Assembly: GCF_023502205.1 (NCBI RefSeq)
Contig: NZ_JAMFLG010000025.1
Coordinates: forward strand, 1 to 64,000
Origin: Aquiflexum sp. TKW24L
GTDB taxonomy: Bacteria; Bacteroidota; Bacteroidia; Cytophagales; Cyclobacteriaceae
Reading direction: 5' to 3'
DNA: 64,000 nt
The position numbers and the translations under genes were made by a program. A model generated the notes under the pieces. It saw only the letters and a list, made by a program, of their open reading frames with translations, made no database searches and was not told the origin of the DNA. Positions within the stretch are counted from its first letter, which is position 1. Every line of letters begins with the position of its first letter. Shown here one piece after another: positions 1 to 8,432 of the stretch.

Positions 1-40
1 AGTTTATAATTTTTTACCGGATGAGAGGCAAAACCCTGAA

Positions 41-2452
41 TCAATTTAGAAGAATGGTATTAGACTTACCTCCAAAGGTAATCCTGTTTTTACCCGAAAG
101 GTTTTCAATCTCCATATTATTTCCATTTAGTCTAATATTGGCCTGTATGGCTTGAGGCCAAGAGAAGACGATTTGCCAATCAGCTTTTGATTGGTTAATA
201 ACGGCTTCCACTTCACCGTTTTCCCTTATTTGATAGGTTAAAGAAATAACATTATCTCCTATTTCTACATTTTCAATTTTGGCTTCTTTCCAAGAACTCG
301 GAAAAGCCGGAGATATGTGGATAACTTTTTTGCCTGCATCAGGCTGAATACCAAAAAATTGGGTAACGATGGGAACACCGAAACTATACAGGTTCCATGC
401 CTGCGCCATCATTCCATAATCAGGGGAGACTTCATAAATAGAACCAGGCAACGCAAAGCCAAATGATTTGGTCATCCTTTTCAGGTAATCCAAAGCCTCA
501 TCAGGACGACCGTAGTTATTTTCTCCGATCGCAGAAACCCCTGTTGGCAAAGTCATGACAGCACCTGTATAGGAGAAAGCCTTGCTTCCTACAAAAGAAC
601 CATCTGCCATGTCTGAGGACTCATCCCTGTCAATGCCGGTTACAAAAACACCAAATGGATTGGTGAATTTTTTTCCTTTATCCAAAGCAGCGATGGCTTT
701 CTCCGGATCAGCGATCCCCATTTCCATGGGCGTATTGACCACCCAATTATGAAAGATCACAAAGCCTTGTTTTTTGTTTGGAGGATAGGTAACCAATTTT
801 TTTCTCGTGGCTTTCAATTCTTCTACAGCCCAGGGTTTGTTGAGTGTATCTGCCCTGATGATGGCGGCATCTACGAGGTGAATGGCTTCTTTTGTTGTGC
901 CGATAAAATCCGCATAACTATTGAATTCTTCTACCCAAAAATCTTCGTTGATTTTCTCTTTGATCAGGTCAGCGGTATGTTGATAACTAGTCGAAATCGA
1001 ATCCTCCCCCATCAGTGCTGACATTTGGGCGGCATCAGCAAATGCTTTTTGGGTATAAGTGGCCACATCGATCATCTCGGATTGGAGGCCGTGAATTTCC
1101 ATCATGCCATAGCCATCAGGGAAAAGATTGCCGTCTTTGTCATTTTCTTCCATCAGCCATTGAAGACCGTTTTTTATTGTCGGATAATACTTGGCCAAAA
1201 ACTCCTTGTCACCTGTCCATTGGAATACCCACCAAATAAGGGAAGCAAACTGGGGAGTTTCATTGATATTGCCCGGATTGAATATCACCCCGTTGGAGCT
1301 TACCTCATGCACAATCTTCCCATTTCCATTGGTCTCAGAGAGCTTGTGGATAAGTTCGATGGTGCTGTAGACCAAATCCTTTCTTCCCGTGGCAATGGCA
1401 CCTTTCAATGTATATTCATTGTCCACGCCAAACCACCAAGGATAGTCCGGCATGCCTGCCCCGAGTCCTCTTCCCACTTCAGGCACTTCTCTTACAAGCC
1501 ATTCTGTATTGTATTTGATCCATTCAAAAGCTTTTTCAAGTTCTTTGTCCGGAATGGTAATTTTGGCTTTGGAAGCAATCTGTGAATAATGTATCTTTTT
1601 GTCTTTAAGGTAAGTTTCTGAATTCAGTTTGAGCTTGTCGTAAGTTTCCTCGGCATCCAATTTGGAAGTATAGGACCCTGAGATAAAGAACCGGATACTT
1701 TGTGAGGTTTCTGATTTGAGAATGATTTTGTAACTCAAGCTGGCGGCTTTTCCTTTTCCCTGCGGAGTATACTTGCAATGAGCAGAGGGACCTTCAGAAG
1801 TTTTTGCTTCTTGGTTGGAACCAAACATCACATACCATTCATTGCCCTCGTCTTTGCCCATCCAAGCTTTCCTGCCCTCGTCAAATGAAAGTTGATCCTC
1901 AAAATCCACCATGCCTGCCCTATCTCCCAACCAGACCGGCATCAGGTCTGTATAGCCCGAAAATTCAAAATCAAAGGACTTTTCTGACTTATCCACATTC
2001 CTAAAAGTAAACTCAACTACCATGCCCTGCACGCCATCCGGAACAAATTGGAACCGGTCTACTTCTAATCCCGGAACATGCGTTTGAAAAAGGTGTTTAT
2101 TGGCAAAAGGATAATTGACAAACTGATGGGCTGCATCGAGACAGTAGGAATTGTCTGCCTCAACAATGGCTGCGGTAAATCCATCCATGAGTTTGATGGG
2201 ATGGTTCCAAATACCTCCCATTTCACCTTGGACATGCCAACCCAAATCAGGAAATGTGCCGTCCTGATGTCCTACCATATATACACGGTCACCTGCGGTC
2301 ACGTAGGGAGAGGATAGGTATTCTGCAATACCGATAAGGCCTTCTACACCTTCCATGTAGTAAAACAGGGGATTTTCAGTTGTTTTACTTTTACAGGAAA
2401 AAAACAGCAGCATTGCTGCGAGCAAAAAATACAAAGAAGATCGAAGGGTCAT
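41..2452 (-). CDS. Lipoprotein glycosidase of the six-hairpin (glycogen-debranching-like) type
   Basis: 803 aa. The N-terminus is a lipoprotein signal with a hydrophobic stretch ending LLFFSCKS, so Cys20 would be lipidated and the enzyme surface-exposed or periplasmic. Residues of about 300-700 look like an (alpha/alpha)6 barrel of the amylo-alpha-1,6-glucosidase/GDE C-terminal type: PDYPWWFGVDNEYTL, then FASLIWWVFQWTGD, a DKDGNLFPDGYGMMEIHG acidic loop, and a late YEVSPDYGMMAQAWN. About 290 N-terminal residues form a beta-rich domain. It probably hydrolyses alpha-linked glucans or related oligosaccharides; the exact GH family and substrate are not settled by reading. It is the last gene of a leftward run of secreted proteins, with a 247-bp gap before it. 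Four perfect DnaA-box nonamers lie in or just upstream of it. Confidence 0.72.
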   Translation of the reverse strand: MTLRSSLYFLLAAMLLFFSCKSKTTENPLFYYMEGVEGLIGIAEYLSSPYVTAGDRVYMVGHQDGTFPDLGWHVQGEMGGIWNHPIKLMDGFTAAIVEADNSYCLDAAHQFVNYPFANKHLFQTHVPGLEVDRFQFVPDGVQGMVVEFTFRNVDKSEKSFDFEFSGYTDLMPVWLGDRAGMVDFEDQLSFDEGRKAWMGKDEGNEWYVMFGSNQEAKTSEGPSAHCKYTPQGKGKAASLSYKIILKSETSQSIRFFISGSYTSKLDAEETYDKLKLNSETYLKDKKIHYSQIASKAKITIPDKELEKAFEWIKYNTEWLVREVPEVGRGLGAGMPDYPWWFGVDNEYTLKGAIATGRKDLVYSTIELIHKLSETNGNGKIVHEVSSNGVIFNPGNINETPQFASLIWWVFQWTGDKEFLAKYYPTIKNGLQWLMEENDKDGNLFPDGYGMMEIHGLQSEMIDVATYTQKAFADAAQMSALMGEDSISTSYQHTADLIKEKINEDFWVEEFNSYADFIGTTKEAIHLVDAAIIRADTLNKPWAVEELKATRKKLVTYPPNKKQGFVIFHNWVVNTPMEMGIADPEKAIAALDKGKKFTNPFGVFVTGIDRDESSDMADGSFVGSKAFSYTGAVMTLPTGVSAIGENNYGRPDEALDYLKRMTKSFGFALPGSIYEVSPDYGMMAQAWNLYSFGVPIVTQFFGIQPDAGKKVIHISPAFPSSWKEAKIENVEIGDNVISLTYQIRENGEVEAVINQSKADWQIVFSWPQAIQANIRLNGNNMEIENLSGKNRITFGGKSNTILLN

Positions 2453-2699
2453 AGTGGATGAGTGAATATGGCTAATGAATAAAGTTAAGTCTTTTCATTC
2501 AACCCTCAATACAATGTTGTCGACGGTGGCAGAAAAAATCCTGCCATTAGCAAAGGTAGTGGTACAGATAATATCCATTGAAAAGGTCATGTGGATAACT
2601 CCGAAAACCAGAAGAATATAGTCCCTAGGCCATTAAAACCTAATTTAGAGTCCTTGTGATCTCATAAAGGCAGCAACAGTCCTCATTTTACCGAGGCAA

Positions 2700-3251
2700 T
2701 CAAGGTGTAAGTAATACTGGAATGATCGATGATTGCAAGGTAGATCCATTCTGAAACTTGGAAATGATTTTCAGAGAATGCATTTCGGCAAGATCGGGAC
2801 TTTCGGTAAAGGTGAAATAGAAAGTCCCAAAGTTGGATTGATTGACGTAGTTATCAACAAACTCATTTTTGGAAAAAGATTGGGTCAAATTGGTGAAAGA
2901 AGCTATTTCAAAAAGATCCTTTCCTGCAGGGTAATCCACATTGAAATCCTCATTGCTTACCAATTGGAAGCTAGATACGGGATTGGTGTTTTTATATACC
3001 ACCGGACAATCAGGACTTGGGTTGAAGAGGACCTGGATAGGTTTTACCATCTTGATATTGATGATCAGCCTGTCAATCGGCAGCGCATCATCATTGAACC
3101 AAATGCTGTTTCCAGATCCGGAAGACGTCCTTGGGACCAAAGATACTTCAGTCAGTTCGTAGAGGGTGTCTTTGCATGGGGTTTTGCAAGCGGTAGCAAG
3201 GAATAGCAGAATGACAACACCTAGCGTGTTGCTTAATGAATTTTTAATCAT
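2700..3251 (-). CDS. Hypothetical lipoprotein
   Basis: 183 aa. The signal peptide ends in a lipobox-like LATAC, with Cys22 as the predicted lipidated residue. The rest (about 160 aa) is rich in S, N, F and T with alternating hydrophobic residues, suggesting a small all-beta domain. No family is recognised. It lies between the glycosidase and the YdjC-type deacetylase on the same strand, with gaps of 247 and 103 bp, so it may have its own promoter. Confidence 0.7.
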   Translation of the reverse strand: MIKNSLSNTLGVVILLFLATACKTPCKDTLYELTEVSLVPRTSSGSGNSIWFNDDALPIDRLIINIKMVKPIQVLFNPSPDCPVVYKNTNPVSSFQLVSNEDFNVDYPAGKDLFEIASFTNLTQSFSKNEFVDNYVNQSNFGTFYFTFTESPDLAEMHSLKIISKFQNGSTLQSSIIPVLLTP

Positions 3252-3354
3252 AATTGAAACTTTAGCGAGATAGGTGACTTATATTTTTTTGAATAGGAGG
3301 AGATCAATATCTCTCCTACCCTGACTCTAATTACATTAATTATTCCAAGAACAC

Positions 3355-4284
3355 CTAGTTTACAGCTGCGATTTCTCTCCAGGTAACAAGTTTGATATTG
3401 TTGTCCTTGATCAGTTTCCAGCCTTTTTCACTCGTAAAGAAATCATAATCTGCCTGCCTCCAAACTGAATTCCAATAAGGATGACGAACGGTGACGGCCT
3501 TCATTTCCTCATCGTCATAGGCCACGTGGATCAGTAGTGCAGTAATGCCGGATTCCAAGCTGTTAAACAAATCTGTATAAAATCCGTCCATTCCTTTTTC
3601 ATCATAGAGTGCAGGAGAGGCTATTGCCACCCGATCAATGACAAGCAAGTTATCCACATCGATGTCTTTGAACAAATCAGGATTTGCTTTGATGATGGAT
3701 TCTACCATTTCAGGAACAACCATCGCCGGAAAACCATATTCTTTTGCCAACTTGAGGTAAGAAAGTACGAATTCAGGCCTGCCATAGAAGATACAGCCCA
3801 TGTGTGAATCGAGGTGGGTTGGCTTGATTCCAATCTTTAAAGCAGCTTCGATTTGGGCGCGGATCTCCTTTTCCACTTCAGCAGGGCTCGCATTTGTGGC
3901 TACCGAGGCACAGTCAGGATACATATAGCCATCCGGGCCTTTTAATCCCGGAACATTTTCCGCCATAGGTCCCCATTTGTAATTGAACCACTCATTGGTC
4001 AGTGTGATATGCACACCGATATCAAGGTTTGGATGGTCTTTGATCAATTCTCCCACTTCAGAAGACCAAGCGCATGGCATCATGATGCTAGTAGAATTTA
4101 CAAAGCCATCCGTCATGGAAGAAATGGTAGCGATATTTTCTGAATGGGATAAGCCAATATCGTCCGCATGGATGATGAGTAATTTATCCGATTTCGAATA
4201 CCCAAGTTTTTCTGCTAGGGACCTTTCTTGTGCAAATGACAAGGTAGAAATGAGTATAAAAAATATTGTGGATAACTTTTTCAA
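3355..4284 (-). CDS. YdjC/ChbG-family carbohydrate deacetylase, secreted
   Basis: 309 aa. The signal peptide ends SFAQ (about residue 19). HADDIG at about 40-45 supplies the family Asp-Asp pair, and HLDSHMG about 120 residues later supplies the metal-binding histidine; GVHITLT is a further conserved strand. The YdjC family is a metal-dependent deacetylase group acting on N-acetylated di- or oligosaccharides. The start is TTG at 4284: there is no in-frame ATG that would keep the signal peptide, and the preceding gene stops only 13 bp upstream, so the two are probably co-transcribed. A DnaA box (4267) lies in the signal-peptide codons. Confidence 0.85.
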   Translation of the reverse strand: MKKLSTIFFILISTLSFAQERSLAEKLGYSKSDKLLIIHADDIGLSHSENIATISSMTDGFVNSTSIMMPCAWSSEVGELIKDHPNLDIGVHITLTNEWFNYKWGPMAENVPGLKGPDGYMYPDCASVATNASPAEVEKEIRAQIEAALKIGIKPTHLDSHMGCIFYGRPEFVLSYLKLAKEYGFPAMVVPEMVESIIKANPDLFKDIDVDNLLVIDRVAIASPALYDEKGMDGFYTDLFNSLESGITALLIHVAYDDEEMKAVTVRHPYWNSVWRQADYDFFTSEKGWKLIKDNNIKLVTWREIAAVN

Positions 4285-4297
4285 AGCTCAATGGGGT

Positions 4298-5368
4298 TTA
4301 TTTTTTGAGACCTTTAATTACGACATTCCCTGTACCTTCTTGGAGACAAGGGTATTGGAATTCAGATTTTACCTTTTTGGGATTGTTTACGATTTCATAA
4401 AACCCGTCTAGGTATTTGGTTACGGACTTTATATATTTTTCATCCAAAACCTCACTTTTGGAATATAAACTGTAGATGGCTTCTTTTTTGGAATTAAACA
4501 GGCCGATTGTTTCTTCAAAGACCTGCATGTCTTCCACACAATATCCCCTATACCTGCGCTCGGTGACAGAAAGCATCTTAAGCTCGGGAGCGGGCTTAGC
4601 ATATGGTGCGTCCACTATACCAGCATGATCAAAATCATAAGGAACAGCCACCGGCAAAGAAGCTTTGTCCACATTTATCAGTTTGATATTTTGGCGGTAT
4701 TGGATGGACCAATCCGTATTTCCAATCAAATACTGAAACACAGCCATTCGATGAAATTCAGGTACAGGTACGCTTTCAGGCCTAATGAGTGACTGATCTA
4801 TAGAAGCCATCAGATTTCGTGCTGCCATCATGTCTTCATCTTCTATAAGGAAACAAAGGATTGGCTCAAATTTCTTGGGCTTAGAAGACATGTCTTCCAT
4901 GGTCAGCTTTACCAACCGCACTTTGAAGCTTTGGTCAGTAAGCAGGTTATACAACTTGTACACATAAAATTCACGCAACACATACTTTTCACCTTTGCAG
5001 GGCATGACAAGCTTGAGTTTATCCTGCCCATGAAAAACCGTATTTTCTGTCTCCTTTTTTGAGAAATTAAGCAAAAGAGGAGGGAAAGTACAAATATTCA
5101 TCTCCCTTCTAAAATGACCTCTCGTTCTGACTTTTAAGGGAATCTCTTTACTTTTTTGGGAGTTATCCTCATACGATAGTGAAAAATCAAAATACTGAGG
5201 TTCGCCTTTGGTATCTTTAAAAAGCTTGTCAAAATCTCCTTTTATAGAAATCTCCAGAATTTCATCTTTATCAAAGAGCCCATTGTTTTGGGCAAAACAA
5301 TGAAACGAGAAGGCCAGGAGTAGGACCAAAGAATTTAGCACTTTTCGATAGATTCCTTGTTTTTTCAT
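4298..5368 (-). CDS. Secreted CotH-like protein (atypical kinase fold suspected)
   Basis: 356 aa with a signal peptide ending CFAQ (about residue 27). Visible motifs are VRTRGHFRREM then CTFPPLLLNF (about 80-105), IGNTDWS with a following RQNIKL (about 215-225), and VPYDFDHAGIV (about 240-250). This order (R-G-x-x-R, FPPL, GNTDW, DFD) resembles the CotH kinase-like family, in which a DFD-type motif binds metal. The overall match is distant and the substrate is unknown. It precedes the YdjC gene by 13 bp, suggesting a two-gene unit for surface or exopolymer modification. Confidence 0.55.
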   Translation of the reverse strand: MKKQGIYRKVLNSLVLLLAFSFHCFAQNNGLFDKDEILEISIKGDFDKLFKDTKGEPQYFDFSLSYEDNSQKSKEIPLKVRTRGHFRREMNICTFPPLLLNFSKKETENTVFHGQDKLKLVMPCKGEKYVLREFYVYKLYNLLTDQSFKVRLVKLTMEDMSSKPKKFEPILCFLIEDEDMMAARNLMASIDQSLIRPESVPVPEFHRMAVFQYLIGNTDWSIQYRQNIKLINVDKASLPVAVPYDFDHAGIVDAPYAKPAPELKMLSVTERRYRGYCVEDMQVFEETIGLFNSKKEAIYSLYSKSEVLDEKYIKSVTKYLDGFYEIVNNPKKVKSEFQYPCLQEGTGNVVIKGLKK

Positions 5369-5495
5369 TTATTCACATTTTGGAAATTTCATCTTCCTTT
5401 ATTGAGAAAGGGCGTCCTTTTGCCATTGAGATAAATTATCTTATTACTATTACATTAACACCAAATGCGGGCATAATGAACAAAGTCCAAGGAAA

Positions 5496-6062
5496 TCATT
5501 TTCCCCAACCCCATGCCGGACCGGGACTTTCTACTTCTTTGGTCAAGTCAAATTTGACTGAAAATAAACGGTCTGTTCCCATCCTTCTCAAATTGTAAGT
5601 GAAAGAGGTTTCATCTAAAGTTATCCACCAAACATTGGTTGCCGATGCCGGAATCAAATCTGCTGTTTCTTGGTCTGCGGGAAAAAATTGTATTCCTGCC
5701 ATACCTGTATTTGAAGCTATCCCTCCGTATTGGGTGACTTTATCAGGGGAACCATCTGCATGTCGGTGGTCATGCTTCAGTTTAATCAAACCATCTTCCA
5801 TTGTCAAAACCCAAGTCCTTGATTTGTCCTCTCCTACAAAAAATGGGATATGGATAAACTCATTGCCGCAATCCACAATATGCATGACTAGCTTCTTTCC
5901 GGCAAAAGGATCATTCTCCGAAATGGGTGTGATTACAGTGCCTTCATACGAATTGCCACAATGTGCGGATAGAGATTTCCAAAAGATTTGGTTTGCCGGT
6001 AATTCCTGGGCATAAACCCGAACGAAAAAAAAGATTAGAACAACAAGTATGTATAGTTTCAT
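5496..6062 (-). CDS. Hypothetical secreted protein
   Basis: 188 aa with an N-terminal signal peptide ending VYAQ (about residue 19). The mature part has two cysteines (SAHCGNSYEG and MHIVDCGNEF) that could form a disulfide, followed by beta-rich segments such as TWVLTMEDGLIKLKHDH and NVWWITLDETSFTYNLRR. It could be a small lipocalin-like or beta-barrel binding protein, but no family is recognised. It is divergent from the cryptochrome gene, with a 92-bp AT-rich gap. Confidence 0.65.
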   Translation of the reverse strand: MKLYILVVLIFFFVRVYAQELPANQIFWKSLSAHCGNSYEGTVITPISENDPFAGKKLVMHIVDCGNEFIHIPFFVGEDKSRTWVLTMEDGLIKLKHDHRHADGSPDKVTQYGGIASNTGMAGIQFFPADQETADLIPASATNVWWITLDETSFTYNLRRMGTDRLFSVKFDLTKEVESPGPAWGWGK

Positions 6063-6154
6063 ATGAGGAAAACAGAAAATTTAATATACAATATGTTTAC
6101 AATATACATGATTTGGACAAACACTTTTATTAAACAGGGCGTTTTGATAACATA

Positions 6155-7603
6155 ATGAAATATAATAGAGTCATAGTTTGGTTTAAAAATGATTTAAGGT
6201 TGCATGATAATGCAGCCTTATTTTCGGCATGTAAGGAGTCTTCCGAAATCATCCCTGTGTATTGCTTTGATCCAAGGCAATTTAACGAAGTGGAATTGGG
6301 AATACAAAAAACGGGTTCTTTTAGGGCAAAATTTCTCCTAGAGGCTGTGGATAACCTTAGGTCAAATCTTATTGGACTCAAATCAAATCTTATTTTGAGG
6401 ATAGGTAAACCTGAAGAACAGATTCCTCTTTTGGCTGAGGAAATCCAAGCAGAGGCCGTATATTTTTCAGAAGAGGTGACGCAGGAAGAAAAAAATGTGG
6501 AAAACGCCCTCGAAAATGCCCTTTGGAAAAAAGGTGTTCAAACAAGGACCTTTTGGCAGAGTACGCTATTCCACATCGAAGATTTACCATTTCCCGTGAA
6601 TCAAACCCCTGAGGTTTTTACCCAATTTAGAAAGGAATGTGAAAAATTCAGTAAGGTCAGAAAGACCATTCAAAAGCCGAAAAGCATCAACTTCCCTGAA
6701 ATATCCTGTGATCTAGGGCTCATTCCGGAGTTATCCACATTGGGATTGCAAGAGCCTGCCAGTTCCAAAAAAGGAGTTTTACCTTTTACAGGAGGTGAGG
6801 ATGCAGCCATGCAAAGATTACAAACCTATTTTTGGGAAAATGATAGCCTAAAGACCTATAAGGAAACCCGCAATGGATTGTTGGGTCCGGACTACAGCAG
6901 CAAATTCTCAGCTTGGCTAGCATTGGGATGTATATCCCCAAGATTTATCTATGAAGAAGTGAACCGCTATGAAACCCTTAGAAAAAAGAATGATTCTACT
7001 TATTGGTTGGTCTTTGAATTAATTTGGAGAGATTATTTTCGATTTGTCAGCAAAAAACACGGGAGCAAAATATTTTCTCTTCAAGGAATCAAAAACCATG
7101 TGGATAACTGGAGAAAAGATGAAAAACTATTTTGGAATTGGGCTGAAGGCTCTACAGGTATCCCTTTTGTAGATGCCAACATGAGAGAACTTAACGAAAC
7201 TGGGTTTATCTCTAATCGTGGTAGGCAAAATGTCGCTTCCTTTTTGGTCAACGACTTGGGAATAGACTGGAGATGGGGGGCGATGTATTTTGAAAGTCAA
7301 TTAATAGATTATGATGTCTGTTCTAATTGGGGTAATTGGATGTATGTCGCCGGAGTCGGCAATGACCCAAGGGAAAACAGGTATTTCAATATCCTAAAAC
7401 AAGCCAACATTTATGACAAAAAAGGTGATTTTATCAGGCATTGGATTCCTGAACTGGGCAAAATTCCGGGCTTCGATATTCATCAACCGGATTCTCTAAC
7501 AAAAAATGAGTTGAGATCTTATGGCGTTCATCTAGGAGCAAATTATCCACATCCTATTGTTGCTTTCTCTACAAGAGAAAAATGGACTTCAATCAAAAAT
7601 TAA
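6155..7603 (+). CDS. DASH-type cryptochrome / photolyase
   Basis: 482 aa, the usual length for the family. The photolyase N-terminal alpha/beta domain starts with WFKNDLRLHDN, followed by the DASH-typical CFDPRQF and KTGSFRAKFLLE, the segment that contacts the antenna folate. The C-terminal FAD domain holds the run from RWGAMYFESQLIDYD through CSNWGNWMYVAGVGNDPRENR. Cry-DASH proteins repair cyclobutane dimers in single-stranded DNA and may signal blue light. Monocistronic, and abutting the convergent hydrolase gene by 3 bp. It carries four perfect DnaA boxes in its coding sequence. Confidence 0.93.
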   Translation: MKYNRVIVWFKNDLRLHDNAALFSACKESSEIIPVYCFDPRQFNEVELGIQKTGSFRAKFLLEAVDNLRSNLIGLKSNLILRIGKPEEQIPLLAEEIQAEAVYFSEEVTQEEKNVENALENALWKKGVQTRTFWQSTLFHIEDLPFPVNQTPEVFTQFRKECEKFSKVRKTIQKPKSINFPEISCDLGLIPELSTLGLQEPASSKKGVLPFTGGEDAAMQRLQTYFWENDSLKTYKETRNGLLGPDYSSKFSAWLALGCISPRFIYEEVNRYETLRKKNDSTYWLVFELIWRDYFRFVSKKHGSKIFSLQGIKNHVDNWRKDEKLFWNWAEGSTGIPFVDANMRELNETGFISNRGRQNVASFLVNDLGIDWRWGAMYFESQLIDYDVCSNWGNWMYVAGVGNDPRENRYFNILKQANIYDKKGDFIRHWIPELGKIPGFDIHQPDSLTKNELRSYGVHLGANYPHPIVAFSTREKWTSIKN

Positions 7604-7606
7604 GGG

Positions 7607-8368
7607 TTATCCTATTTTATTCAAAAAATCCTTGAGAATCCTTAAGGTCTCCATTTTTGCCTCAAACATACCCATGTGACCGACTTCTTGTAACTCAAAG
7701 TAATCATCGGTATAAGGTTTATGCATTCGGCTAGCTTCAATCTTTACTGCCCCATCCAAAACCCCTGCAATCATCAGGTTTTTACCTTTGAAGTTTTCCC
7801 AAACTTCCATTCGGTCTATTCTTTCCCGCATAGCTGACAAATAAGCAAGCACTCCTTTTTTGGAGCTTTTCTTTCCCAAGGTAATCAATTCTTCTATTTT
7901 GGTTTGGTGGATTAGCCTGTGCTGCTCGCTAAAAAGCGGAGGGACAAATGAATCTATAAACTTATCCACACCGTATTTTTTGATGAAAGTGATGGTTTTG
8001 TTTCGGGTTTTCTTTTTTTCGACATCATCCGGGAAAGCTGTGGAATGGAACAAACCTATGGCAGCCAAGGCATTTCCCATCAATTCGGCCAAAGCCAAAG
8101 CAACATATCCTCCCAAAGAATGACCGATTACGATTGGATGATAGATCCCATTATCCTCCATCCAATCCTGGAGCATCACCGCAACTTCCTCAAGCGATAA
8201 ATGATCTTGTTGCAAAGGGCCCTCACCAAATCCGGGTAGATCGATACAATAAACAGTATGGGTTTTGGCCAATTCCTGAGAAAAAGTTATCCACATTTCT
8301 TTGGATTCACAGAATCCGTGGATAAAAATGAGGGGCTTGCCTGAGCCTACAGAAATAAATTTAATCAT
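7607..8368 (-). CDS. Alpha/beta hydrolase
   Basis: 253 aa from the ATG at 8368; an upstream TTG in frame is less likely. The alpha/beta-hydrolase core is clear: LIFIHGFCESKEMW (oxyanion HG), IDLPGFGEG, the nucleophile elbow GHSLGGY, an acid in AGVLDGAVK, and the catalytic His in VGHMGMFE near the C-terminus. There is no signal peptide, so it is cytosolic. The substrate cannot be told from sequence. Two perfect DnaA boxes (7962, 8287) are inside it. It follows dxs on the same strand after a 64-bp gap. Confidence 0.85.
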   Translation of the reverse strand: MIKFISVGSGKPLIFIHGFCESKEMWITFSQELAKTHTVYCIDLPGFGEGPLQQDHLSLEEVAVMLQDWMEDNGIYHPIVIGHSLGGYVALALAELMGNALAAIGLFHSTAFPDDVEKKKTRNKTITFIKKYGVDKFIDSFVPPLFSEQHRLIHQTKIEELITLGKKSSKKGVLAYLSAMRERIDRMEVWENFKGKNLMIAGVLDGAVKIEASRMHKPYTDDYFELQEVGHMGMFEAKMETLRILKDFLNKIG

Positions 8369-8432
8369 GGACCTAAAATACAAAATCCCAACTTATAGCC
8401 GGGATTAATATTTTTTTTGGAATAAATCTAAA

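Noticed and set aside
1025-1585. A 186-aa plus-strand open frame inside the glycosidase gene
   Set aside because: Antisense to the conserved barrel region; Cys/His/Phe-rich shadow composition and no start context.
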